Below are positions 24,293 to 32,441 of a stretch of 64,000 bases of DNA, piece by piece. Within the stretch, counting starts at the first letter, position 1; each line of letters opens with the position of its first letter. Made by a program: the position numbers and the translations under genes. Under the pieces are notes generated by a model. It ran no database searches. It was not told the DNA's origin and worked only from the letters and a program-made list of their open reading frames with translations. The stretch is from contig NZ_JAAGLT010000009.1 of assembly GCF_010548275.1 (NCBI RefSeq), positions 186,001 to 250,000 on the forward strand, in the 5' to 3' direction. The DNA is from Streptomyces sp. SID12488 (lineage in GTDB: Bacteria; Actinomycetota; Actinomycetes; Streptomycetales; Streptomycetaceae).

Positions 24293-26410
24293 GTGCGCAT
24301 CACCAAGGTAAAGATTACAAACTATCGAGGGCTTGAGTCAGTTGAGATTCCCCTAAGTCGATTTGGTTGCGTTATCGGCGAAAACAACGCAGGAAAGTCC
24401 TCGGTTTTCCAGGCGCTGAACACTTTTCTTCGCGGAAGCGCGATGGACGCCTCAGAATTTCTCTCAAAAACCCAATCAGTTCGCGTTCAGGTTTCTTTCT
24501 CTGACATTGATGCCGACGACCTCGCCCGGCTCGATTCCCAGCATCGCGCAAAGATCGAGAAAGAGGTTGAAGATGGCTCGTTGACTCTGTTGAGGGTTTA
24601 CTCTTCACCAGGAAAGGGGGAAATTCGAGTACTGTCCAAAGTGCCACGTGATAGCCGTTTCAGTCAAACGGCTTTAGATGAAACGCTGAAAGTGGGGCTT
24701 TCAGCGGAAGAGGTTTCCGCCAACGTGGCGCATACGTATCCGGAAATCCATGCGAAGCTGAACGGTAAGATCACGAAGGCTGCCGTCAGGAGGGAGTTTG
24801 AGGAGATCGTATCAAGCCTGCCACCGGAGGAAATGACGGAGGGAGAAGGAAGCAAACTACCCACAGGGATTGATCGGTCCATTTCGGCCCTACTTCCGGA
24901 TGTTATCTACATCCCGGCGGTCAAAGAGCTTAATGACGAAGTGAAGACGACGGATAGTTCTACCTTTGGCAAGCTACTTGGGTTGCTTTTTGGACAGATT
25001 GAACATCAGATGCCCAACCTTCAGAAATCCTTTGACGACCTGCATCGACATTTGAATGTAGTGATCGATGATCAGGGGAATGAGGACGATCAGCGACTTA
25101 AAGAAGTGCGCGATATCGAGAAACTGATCGAGCGCAACCTACAGGAAGCCTTCCCTCGTGCGGATGTGCGGCTCGACATCCCTCCGCCAGCCCTCCGTAC
25201 GCTTTTGTCAAGTGCTGAAATTTCGATTAATGATGGAGTTCCAGGTCATTTTCGTACGAAGGGCGACGGTCTGCGTCGGTCGGTCACATTCGCTATTCTT
25301 CGAGCCTACGTAGACCAGAAGAAGAAGCAGATAAAAGGCCATTCCTCTGCGACAGAGCGTCCGACAGTACTGCTCTTCGAAGAGCCAGAGGTATTTCTGT
25401 ATCCGCGAGCGCAACGGAAGCTTTTTGATGCTCTCAAATTCTTCTCTCAGTACAATGACGTGCTGGTAACTACCCACTCCTCGGCTTTTTATGGCCCAAG
25501 AGAAACGGGCACTTTTGTAAAAATGATCAAGAATCACCAGGTCGACCCACCCGTAAGTCGCGCACACGTAATTGACCTGAGTGATATCGACGCTAGAGAT
25601 CAGTTTGAGATCATTAAGCACGAGAACAATGAGGCAGCCTTCTTTGCCGATTCAGTTTTCCTGGTGGAAGGTCCGAGTGATTGCCATCTAGTCCCACATG
25701 TAGCGAAGACGTTGAACCCAGAATGGGACTTTCAAAAGCACGCTGTGGCAATCGCCAAAGTCGAGGGAAAGGGGAGCATTGCACGGTATCGTGGCTTCTT
25801 CGAAAAATTCGAGATGCAAGTCTCTGTGTTGGCTGATCTAGATGCTGTCCTTGAAGGCTTTGATAAGCTCGGGGCTAGTGACCGCTGCGCAGAAATTCGC
25901 GGTCGACTGCTTCCCCTCGTTGATAGAGATGCGAAATTGGTGGAAGAGAACCAGATTCGTGGCGAAGTATTGAAGAAGATGAGGAAGAGCGGAGAGGTTC
26001 AAGGCCTCTGGCAGCAAGCCACTGACCTGCATTCCGCTTTCGCTAAGAAAGAATGCACATGGGAGGAGCTTAACTCTGCCGTTAGCGCATTCTTTGATCG
26101 TGCTAGTTCCCGCACAAAGCGAGCCGTGCTGCGCGATGCAATTTCCGCAGATTTGCGCAAGGCTAAGCTCGAATTGCTGTCTGCCCTGAGGGCGGAGAAT
26201 ATTTTCGTCTGGGAGCGTGGCGCGATCGAGGACTACTACCCTCCATCCGTTTATCTTTCTTCCGGAAATAAGAATGTTCGAGCTCAGCGCTTCTGTGAGA
26301 GCTACAACACTGCCGATTCCCTTAGAGGGCTTCCCGCCTTTGCGGACTCCGATAGCTGTGAGTTCGACTTGATCTTTTCCAAATTCTTCGACGATGTTAC
26401 TGAAAAGTAG
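24293..26410 (+). CDS. OLD-family ATP-dependent nuclease (ABC ATPase plus TOPRIM), class 1-like
   Basis: 705 residues. The N-terminus MRITKVKITNYRGLES leads into Walker A GENNAGKSS (K35), signature-like KGDGLRRSV, Walker B LLFEEPEVFLYP (E363-E364) and TTHSSAFY. The C-terminal TOPRIM domain has E459 in FLVEGPSD and D515-L-D517. Family members cut DNA and several protect against phage. No UvrD/GajB partner follows, so it resembles single-gene class 1 OLD. The start may instead be ATG 24272. Base composition is clearly AT-richer than its neighbours (many TTT, AAA, ATT codons), pointing to recent transfer from lower-GC DNA. A TAGGAT-like -10 lies about 60 bases upstream. Confidence 0.88.
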   Translation: MRITKVKITNYRGLESVEIPLSRFGCVIGENNAGKSSVFQALNTFLRGSAMDASEFLSKTQSVRVQVSFSDIDADDLARLDSQHRAKIEKEVEDGSLTLLRVYSSPGKGEIRVLSKVPRDSRFSQTALDETLKVGLSAEEVSANVAHTYPEIHAKLNGKITKAAVRREFEEIVSSLPPEEMTEGEGSKLPTGIDRSISALLPDVIYIPAVKELNDEVKTTDSSTFGKLLGLLFGQIEHQMPNLQKSFDDLHRHLNVVIDDQGNEDDQRLKEVRDIEKLIERNLQEAFPRADVRLDIPPPALRTLLSSAEISINDGVPGHFRTKGDGLRRSVTFAILRAYVDQKKKQIKGHSSATERPTVLLFEEPEVFLYPRAQRKLFDALKFFSQYNDVLVTTHSSAFYGPRETGTFVKMIKNHQVDPPVSRAHVIDLSDIDARDQFEIIKHENNEAAFFADSVFLVEGPSDCHLVPHVAKTLNPEWDFQKHAVAIAKVEGKGSIARYRGFFEKFEMQVSVLADLDAVLEGFDKLGASDRCAEIRGRLLPLVDRDAKLVEENQIRGEVLKKMRKSGEVQGLWQQATDLHSAFAKKECTWEELNSAVSAFFDRASSRTKRAVLRDAISADLRKAKLELLSALRAENIFVWERGAIEDYYPPSVYLSSGNKNVRAQRFCESYNTADSLRGLPAFADSDSCEFDLIFSKFFDDVTEK

Positions 26411-26491
26411 GCATTTCGGCGGCGCTCAGGCACTACCGGGAGACCACGGCGACATCAGACGACAACGAGCGCAAGGCTCGAAAGCTGCTGA

Positions 26492-26528
26492 CCGAGCCTC
26501 CGGCCCCATCATGGGGCCGGAGGCTCGG
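26492..26528. terminator. Bidirectional terminator between the OLD gene and its convergent neighbour
   Basis: Perfect 16-base arms, CCGAGCCTCCGGCCCC (26492-26507) and its complement (26513-26528), with a five-base loop. The stem covers the last codons of the convergent gene, so that protein's Pro/Ala/Glu-rich tail may exist because of the terminator. Confidence 0.85.
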
Positions 26529-27639
26529 CCGGCGCCAAGGCTGGCCTCGTCGGGCTGTCCAACTGATGATGGGCAACGATGGCCGCGACAGAGTTCGGTA
26601 CGTCGAGGTACCCAGCGTGCATCAACAACTCTTCCAACACCGGCCGCACGACAGCCTGTACCGGTTCATCTGGCTTGCGGGATAGTAGGCGGTCCGCAGC
26701 GAAGCCGATGCTGGGGCAGTAGGCGTACCGGTTCTTGGCCCGAGCGAAGGAGTCCGAGCCCGGCACGTCGAGTGAATGCCATTCAACTTGCCCTTTAGCG
26801 CTGCTCATACGGCCGGTTACTCCAATGCGCCAGTCATGCCGACGGCGCTTCTCGCTCAGCCGCTTGCTATACAGATTGCGGTACTCGCTCCCCTGCGTCA
26901 CCTGATGTACCCGTCGGATAACTGCCACCACCTCGCCCAATGGCAGCGGGTCGGCTACCTCATCGATCACAGCCATGTGCAACCCCCAGCGGAGATCCAG
27001 CAGCCCGGAGCCAAACACCTCCAGATGGTGACGCTCAAAGGGACCGAACTCGCCATCGTCCATCACGACGAAACGCACTCTGTCTTCGCCGGAGTAGCTC
27101 ACCTCGTACGGCAGGTCGCCCAAGACTCTGCGCGCCACCCTCAGGGCACGGGCAGCCAACTCGACAGACGGTACCGGCTTCACCGCACGCGTAGGTCCGA
27201 CGCACACCCTCGCCACGAAGCGTTCCGAGTAGTCACGGTCCATCCCGCCACACGCGGCGATGGTGGTGTGGTCACCCTGTGCCGTCTGCTTGGCCCAGAA
27301 CCAACCGGACTGAAGCAACCACCACGTCTTCTCGAAGATATTGCCCGCCGCGTCAACCTCGCCAAAAGACATGTGACCGTCCCGCCGTGAGCGCTTATGT
27401 TGGAGGCCGGTCCGGTAGTCCTGGCGGAGCAGTGAGTCTGCCTTACGCGGCATCACCAAGAGTAGTGGGACGCTCTGACAGCCAGGCTTGCGCAACAGTT
27501 CTGCGCGGCCAGCGTCTCCGAGGACGCCGCTCAACCACTCTGCGCGCTGCGCCAGGAGATTCCGAGCCCTCAGCAGGTACGCGGGACAGCCTGTCAGTTG
27601 GCTGCGCCGCAGACAAAGAGGTCTACGAGCGCGCCTCAT
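26509..27639 (-). CDS. Unrecognised 376-residue protein beside the OLD nuclease
   Basis: I do not recognise a family. The protein is soluble, basic at the N-terminus (MRRARRPLCLRRSQ) and Trp/Asp-rich in the middle (FEKTWWLLQSGWFWAKQ, FVVMDDGEFGPFERHHLEVF, DLRWGLHMAVIDEVAD). The C-terminal half has KRRRHDWRIGVTGR and SFARAKNRYAYCPSIGF. The start is uncertain: ATG 27639 gives the full frame, ATG 27453 (MPRKADSLLRQ) a 314-residue form. It converges with the OLD gene and ends in their shared terminator. Its 5' end abuts the internal att-like repeat. The location among defence-like genes makes a defence or counter-regulation role possible but unproven. Confidence 0.6.
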   Translation of the reverse strand: MRRARRPLCLRRSQLTGCPAYLLRARNLLAQRAEWLSGVLGDAGRAELLRKPGCQSVPLLLVMPRKADSLLRQDYRTGLQHKRSRRDGHMSFGEVDAAGNIFEKTWWLLQSGWFWAKQTAQGDHTTIAACGGMDRDYSERFVARVCVGPTRAVKPVPSVELAARALRVARRVLGDLPYEVSYSGEDRVRFVVMDDGEFGPFERHHLEVFGSGLLDLRWGLHMAVIDEVADPLPLGEVVAVIRRVHQVTQGSEYRNLYSKRLSEKRRRHDWRIGVTGRMSSAKGQVEWHSLDVPGSDSFARAKNRYAYCPSIGFAADRLLSRKPDEPVQAVVRPVLEELLMHAGYLDVPNSVAAIVAHHQLDSPTRPALAPAEPPAP

Positions 27640-27660
27640 TCCTCATCCAGTCCCCGGGCC

Positions 27661-27694
27661 AGCGAAGTTATGCATGAGCACGACTTGACTGACG
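27661..27694. repeat. Internal copy of the right att arm
   Basis: AGCGAAGTTAT, then GCATGAGCACG and ACTTGACTGACG, match the attR arm at 31,680-31,717 with one substitution and a 4-base deletion (TACC missing). The GA dinucleotide sits at 27691-27692. Beyond it the sequence differs from the EamA gene. The repeat bounds the trypco2/NB-ARC module on its left. Confidence 0.85.
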
Positions 27695-27913
27695 CTTGTG
27701 CAGCACGGTGGCAGGGCACACGCGGAGGTTGCGCCATACCGTCGGAGATCACGTCCGGCGTCGCACACAGAGCGTCGCCGGCTCGTTACGTCGGCGGTCT
27801 GTTGCGGTTGCGTCCTGCCCCTGTGACAGATCGTCATTCCGGGGCATTTCTCCGGTCAGCAGCCGTTACCCTGCCCACCTGACGTCAGCTCAGCAGATCA
27901 GGGGGAACCATCA

Positions 27914-28231
27914 ATGCCGCAGGAGCCGTGGGTTGGATTGTCCGAGGCCATCAGCGCGATCCGGGCCGAGTTGGAGCAGGCTATGACCGACGGTCACGGG
28001 CATACGATCCAGTTCCGCACCGGCCCGGTGGAGATGGAGTTTGCGGTGGACGTCAAGAAGGACGCCCAGGCCGGCGCCAAGGTGTCCATCCTGCCCTGGA
28101 GCGCCAGCGCCGAGGCGAAAGCCGGATACGCGGCCGGCACCACATCCCGACTGAAGATCACCTTGCAGCCGGTCGACGAACACGGCCAGGACCAGAAGAT
28201 CGGCGCCCGCACCCCCCAGCGCCCTCAGTAG
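27914..28231 (+). CDS. Trypsin-co-occurring domain protein (trypco2-like)
   Basis: 105 residues with the trypco2 pattern: an N-terminal LSEAISAIRAELEQAM helix, then beta strands IQFRTGPVEMEFAVDVKK and a Gly/Ala-rich stretch, ending in SRLKITLQPVDEHGQ. GGGGGA lies 7 bases before ATG 27914. It precedes by 55 bases the trypsin-NB-ARC-TPR gene, the linkage for which the domain was named in studies of NTPase-based conflict systems in multicellular bacteria. It may act as an adaptor or substrate of the protease. Confidence 0.75.
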   Translation: MPQEPWVGLSEAISAIRAELEQAMTDGHGHTIQFRTGPVEMEFAVDVKKDAQAGAKVSILPWSASAEAKAGYAAGTTSRLKITLQPVDEHGQDQKIGARTPQRPQ

Positions 28232-28286
28232 TAGAGCAGCCCCGCTGGCAGCCGCTTGGTGAGATGCAGAGAACAGGGGTTCGCGA

Positions 28287-31200
28287 GTGGACGTGCAACG
28301 GGTGATGGAGATCTGGGACCCGGCGGGCCAGATCGCCGGGAGCGGATACCTCATCACAGACAGCTTGGTCCTCACCGCGTATCACAACATCCAGCAGGCG
28401 GGATCATCCTCCGAGCGGGCGGTGGAGGTGCGGCGGCTCGCCCGGCATGGAGAGCCGCAGGCCACATGGGTGGCAGCCGAGGTGTTGTGGCCGGAGCAGC
28501 CGCCCGACATCGCGCAGGATCCGCACACCGACGCTGCCCTGCTACTCATCACCGATTCAACCTGGCAGCCTCCTGACTCAGCGGCGCCGGTGCGTTGGGG
28601 ACGTCTGCCAGCTCCCTCGCCCGGTGCGGTCGAGGCGCGGGTCGGCTGTGTCGCGGTGGGGTTCCCTGAGTCCGACCAGCGGGACGGAACCCGGGACACC
28701 AAGGAGATCCGCGGGCACATAGAGACCCTGAGCGGCCTGAAATCAGGCCTGATCACCGCACACATTGACGGAGTCGCCACACCCAGCGCGACCGATGCAG
28801 TGTCGTCCTGGTCCGGGGCATCCGGAGCAACTCTGTTCTGCGGGAACCTGCTCGCCGGGGTCCTGACCACCGACCGCGCGGGAAGATATCCAGGCAACCA
28901 GCTCATCGCCGTTCCCCTGGCCACCCTCGCCGCGCGCCCCGGCTTCACCAGCACCATCAAAGCCGCAGGCAATCCACTGGCCTTGGAAGACATCACCACC
29001 CCTGCCAGCAGCAGCCACCCCCCATCAGGCCCTTACGACGTGGACGCATCCCCGGGCCTGCACAACCTCCCTGGCCTTCCCACCGAAGTCTTCGTCGGCC
29101 GAGAAGAAGCCCTCACCACCCTCGCCACCGCCATGGAACGAGACTCGAAAGCCATTACCCAGACCGTTCACGGTCTTGGCGGTGTCGGCAAGACCACCCT
29201 GGCCCTCCACTACGCCCACACGCACCGGCACTCCTACCAACTGGTGTGGTGGATTCACGCCGACACCCCTGAACAGATCATCACTGACCTCGCCGGCCTG
29301 ACCACCAGCATCCACGGCGGCGCCACCGGCCGCACCAGCGCGGAGGACGCGGACTGGGCCATCAGATGGCTCCAGATCCACCCCGGCTGGCTCCTCATCC
29401 TCGACAACGCCGAACAGCCCGACACTATCCGCCATCTGATAGGCCAGCTCCATCACGCCGGACGCCACCTGATCACCAGCCGCTTCACGGACGGCTGGCC
29501 CAGCACTCCCCTCGCCCTTCCCCTCCTCACCCCGGACGCCTCACTCGACCTACTCACCCAGCTCACCCGCCGGACCGACGCCGACAGCCAGCACCACGCC
29601 CGCCTGCTCGCCGACGAGCTCGGGCACCTGCCTCTCGCCCTCGAACAAGCCGGCGCCTTCATCGCCCAGAGTCACATCGCCCTCGGCGCCTACCGGGAGC
29701 TGCTCCGCCAATATCCGGCCCAGACCACCAGCACCGCCCCTGCGGGCAGCATTCCTCAGCGCACCATGGCCCGCATCTGGCGCATCACCCTCGACGCCCT
29801 CCACCGCACCACCCCTCTGGCCGTCGACATCCTGCGCACCGCCGCCTGGTACGCCCCCACCGCCATCCCCCGCACCCTCCTCGCACCCCTAACCGACACC
29901 CCTGTCGGCTACGCCGAAGCCCTCAGCCAGCTCGCCGCCTACAACATGATCACCCTGGACACCGACACCCTCAGCATCCACCGCCTCATCCAGACCATCG
30001 CCCGCACTCCCGACGTCACCACTGCAGACGACGCAGACCCCCACCGCACCCACGGCACCATCACCGCGGCCCGCCACCACGCCACCACTCTCCTGCTCAC
30101 TGCACTGCCCGAGCAACCAGACACGAACGTGGCCGGCTGGCCCGCCTGGCGCGCTCTGCTCCCTCACGCGGAAGCCCTCCTCAGCGCCGCCGAGCCCACC
30201 CACGACACTGATGACACTGACCTCCTCCTCACCAACACTGCCGCTTACCTGCGCGGCCAAGGGCAGATCACTCAGGCCATCACCTACCAGAAGCGCTCGG
30301 TGGCCACCTCCGCTCGCCTCCACGGCCCCGACCACCTCTCCACGCTCACCTCCAGCAACAACCTCGCGTATGCCTACGAGTCGGCAGGGGACCTCGACCG
30401 GGCCATCCCCCTCTACGAACAGACCTTCACCGACCAAATGCGGATCCTGGGCAAAGACCACCCCCACACCCTCGCCTCCCTCAACAACCTCGCGAGCGCC
30501 TACCGGGCGGCAGGGAACCTCGACCGGGCCATCCCCCTCTACGAACAAAACCTCACCGACCAAATGCGGATCCTGGGCGAAAACCACCCCCACACCCTCG
30601 CCTCCCTCAACAACCTCGCGAGCGCCTACCGGGCGGCAGGGAACCTCGACCGGGCCATCCCCCTCTACGAACAAAACCTCACCGACCGCATGCGGATCCT
30701 GGGCGAAAACCACCCCGCAACCCTCACCTCCCGCAACAACCTCGCGAGCGCCTACCGGGCGGCAGGGAACCTCGACCGGGCCATCCCCCTCTACGAACAA
30801 AACCTCACCGACCACATGCGGATCCTGGGCGAAAACCACCCCCACACCCTCGCCTCCCTCAACAACCTCGCAGGCGCCTACGAGTCGGCAGGGAACCTCG
30901 ACCGGGCCATCCCCCTCTACGAACAAAACCTCACCGACCAAATGCGGATCCTGGGCGAAAACCACCCCGACACCCTCGCCTCCCGCAACAACCTCGCAGG
31001 CGCCTACGCGTCGGCAGGGGACCTCGACCGGGCCATCCCCCTCTACGAACAAAACCTCACCGACCAAATGCGGATCCTGGGCGAAAACCACCCCGAGACC
31101 CTCACCTCCCGCAACAACCTCGCGTATGCCTACGAGTCGGCAGGGGACCTCGACCGGGCCATCCCCCTCTACGAACAGACTCTCACCGACCGCATGCGGA

Positions 31201-31526
31201 TCCTGGGCGAAAACCACCCCGACACCCTCGCCTCCCTCAACAACCTCGCAGGCGCCTACGCGTCGGCAGGGGACCTCGACCGGGCCATCCCCCTCTACGA
31301 ACAAAACCTCACCGACCGCATGCGGATCCTGGGCGAAAACCACCCCGACACCCTCGCCTCCCGCAACAACCTCGCAGGCGCCTACCGGGCGGCAGGGGAC
31401 CTCGACCGGGCCATCCCCCTCTACGAACAGACCCTCACCGATTGCCTACGGGTCTTCGGCGAAAACCACCCCACCACCCGTGTTGTCACCGCCAATCTCA
31501 CCCACGCGAAATCGACCAACGCCTGA
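28287..31526 (+). CDS. Trypsin-like protease / NB-ARC NTPase / TPR conflict protein
   Basis: 1079 residues, NLR-like architecture. The protease domain (1-225) has His33 (LTAYHN), Asp82 (HTDAALL) and Ser179 (SGASGAT), so the triad is complete. The NB-ARC STAND NTPase (about 268-600) has a GREEAL start, P-loop GLGGVGKTT (297-305), Walker B-like LLILDNAEQ and LGHLPLALEQAGAFI. After a helical linker come nine almost identical 42-residue TPRs (686-1063). GTG 28287 has AGGGG upstream. Such proteins are thought to sense an invader through the repeats, oligomerise with ATP and trigger the protease. Paired with trypco2. Confidence 0.88.
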   Translation: MDVQRVMEIWDPAGQIAGSGYLITDSLVLTAYHNIQQAGSSSERAVEVRRLARHGEPQATWVAAEVLWPEQPPDIAQDPHTDAALLLITDSTWQPPDSAAPVRWGRLPAPSPGAVEARVGCVAVGFPESDQRDGTRDTKEIRGHIETLSGLKSGLITAHIDGVATPSATDAVSSWSGASGATLFCGNLLAGVLTTDRAGRYPGNQLIAVPLATLAARPGFTSTIKAAGNPLALEDITTPASSSHPPSGPYDVDASPGLHNLPGLPTEVFVGREEALTTLATAMERDSKAITQTVHGLGGVGKTTLALHYAHTHRHSYQLVWWIHADTPEQIITDLAGLTTSIHGGATGRTSAEDADWAIRWLQIHPGWLLILDNAEQPDTIRHLIGQLHHAGRHLITSRFTDGWPSTPLALPLLTPDASLDLLTQLTRRTDADSQHHARLLADELGHLPLALEQAGAFIAQSHIALGAYRELLRQYPAQTTSTAPAGSIPQRTMARIWRITLDALHRTTPLAVDILRTAAWYAPTAIPRTLLAPLTDTPVGYAEALSQLAAYNMITLDTDTLSIHRLIQTIARTPDVTTADDADPHRTHGTITAARHHATTLLLTALPEQPDTNVAGWPAWRALLPHAEALLSAAEPTHDTDDTDLLLTNTAAYLRGQGQITQAITYQKRSVATSARLHGPDHLSTLTSSNNLAYAYESAGDLDRAIPLYEQTFTDQMRILGKDHPHTLASLNNLASAYRAAGNLDRAIPLYEQNLTDQMRILGENHPHTLASLNNLASAYRAAGNLDRAIPLYEQNLTDRMRILGENHPATLTSRNNLASAYRAAGNLDRAIPLYEQNLTDHMRILGENHPHTLASLNNLAGAYESAGNLDRAIPLYEQNLTDQMRILGENHPDTLASRNNLAGAYASAGDLDRAIPLYEQNLTDQMRILGENHPETLTSRNNLAYAYESAGDLDRAIPLYEQTLTDRMRILGENHPDTLASLNNLAGAYASAGDLDRAIPLYEQNLTDRMRILGENHPDTLASRNNLAGAYRAAGDLDRAIPLYEQTLTDCLRVFGENHPTTRVVTANLTHAKSTNA
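30342..31475 (+). repeat. Nine 126-bp near-identical repeats coding the TPR array
   Basis: Nine units of exactly 126 bases (42 codons), each reading TL-x-S-x-NNLA-x-AY-x-x-AG-x-LDRAIPLYEQ and then LTD-x-MRILGENHP. Variation is confined to a few positions: Y-ES/RA/AS-AG, D-Q/R/H-M and HP-H/A/D/E. Such homogeneity implies recent unit duplication or gene conversion, and copy number could change by recombination. Confidence 0.95.
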
Positions 31527-31712
31527 GGCACCCCACCAGCGAGCTGGGACCTTCGCTTCCAACAGCGTCCATTTTCACGCCCGATCAACTCCCCTGGTCG
31601 CACGCCACCAACCAATGCACACCCACAGTGACCATCGCGACATACACACACGAGAGCAACCTCACCAAGCCCCCTGAACAGCGAAGTTATTACCGCATGA
31701 GCACGACTTGAC
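31527..31712. other. Non-coding right end of the element
   Basis: No gene seen. It contains CA-rich stretches and ends in the att arm at 31,680. No clear terminator hairpin follows the NB-ARC gene. Confidence 0.6.
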
Positions 31713-31735
31713 CGACGATTCCCTGAGTGCCGCCA
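31680..31735. other. attR of the serine-integrase element
   Basis: Element arm (ATTACCGCATGAGCACG, ACTTGACC), then GA (31714-31715), then EamA codons. Joined to the attL arm it forms an attP in which GTCA, TGCTCAT, a C and GTAAT occur in mirror image about the GA. That is the dyad form expected for a serine integrase. Confidence 0.85.
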
Positions 31736-32441
31736 CGGGGGCGAGTTCCGCCCGGGTCTGCGCCCACAGCACCAACCCGTACGCCGCCACGGACAGCGCA
31801 CCGCCGAGCAGTCCGACGGCGGCGAACGGCCGTACCGTCGCCAGGAATTGACCCCGCCACCGGTACAGCGCGTAAGCGGGGATCGCGATGCCCTCCAGGG
31901 CCATCAGCCAGGCGATGTAGGAGAGCGAGGAGCCCGAGGCCCGTACGCCCAGCCCGTCGACGACGGTGTACGCGGCGATGGTCAGCCCGGTCGCCAACGC
32001 GGCCACGATCGCCGCCCAGTTGGGCCGGTTCCCTCGCAGCCCCCACAGCGCGACGCCGGTAAGTCCCGCACAGGACACGGTGATTCCGGCCGCCGCCCAG
32101 CCGTCGGGTACCTCGTGGGCGAACACGGCGGCGAGGACCGTGACGACGAGGGGCGCGGTACCGCGCGCGATCGGATATGCCTGCCCGAAGTCGCCGAGCC
32201 GGAACGACCGCATGAGCAGCACGTAGTACGCGATGTGGATGAGCGCCGACGCGACGAGATACGGCCAGGCCCCGGCAGCGGGAAGCGGCAGAAACGGCAG
32301 AGCGACCAGCCCGAGAACCATCCCGCCGCCCGCGATGAGCGTGAACCCGACCAGCTTGTCGGTGATGCGGTGCGCGAGCGCGTTCCAGCAGGCGTGCGTG
32401 ACGGCGGCGAGCAGTACGGCGGCGGTGACCGTCGGAGTCAC
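31713..32441 (-). pseudogene. EamA/DMT transporter, N-terminal 243 codons, disrupted by the element
   Basis: Starts at GTG 32441, overlapping the stop of the upstream deacylase gene. Eight or so hydrophobic helices, two EamA units, and ELAPVAALRESS at the break, where the second unit's last helices should follow. The missing 39 residues are at 13,830-13,949. As it stands the frame reads 17 more codons through the att arm (VKSCSCGNNF...) to a stop at 31,662, giving a truncated 259-residue protein that probably lacks function. Confidence 0.9.

Larger units (their letters stand above)
13948..31715. mobile_element. 17.77 kb AICE-type integrated element in the EamA transporter gene
   Basis: The boundaries are deduced from the split EamA gene: both fragments meet at a serine codon, and the shared dinucleotide GA lies at 13948-13949 and 31714-31715. 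Inside is the gene set of an actinomycete integrative and conjugative element: integrase, Rep, TraSA-type FtsK pump, SpdB-like protein, SCO3933-type regulator and KorSA-like GntR. Defence-like cargo fills the right half. It uses a serine recombinase where classical AICEs such as pSAM2 use a tyrosine integrase and tRNA genes. A second att-like arm at 27,661 suggests a composite origin (13.74 + 4.02 kb). Confidence 0.9.

Noticed and set aside
27692-27720. Inner att-like site read as attL of a second complete element
   Set aside because: The bases right of its GA lack the GTCA-N5-TGCTCAT arm seen at the true attL, so it looks like an attR-type relic, not a full left end.
29889-31343. 484-residue minus-strand frame opposite the TPR array
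   Set aside because: The 126-bp repeat is a multiple of three, so one stop-free antisense unit stays open in all copies; the protein is repeats of a shadow sequence.
30342-31475. Regular repeats considered as a CRISPR array
   Set aside because: Units are 126 bp, directly adjacent without spacers, in frame, and code TPRs; no cas genes are near.
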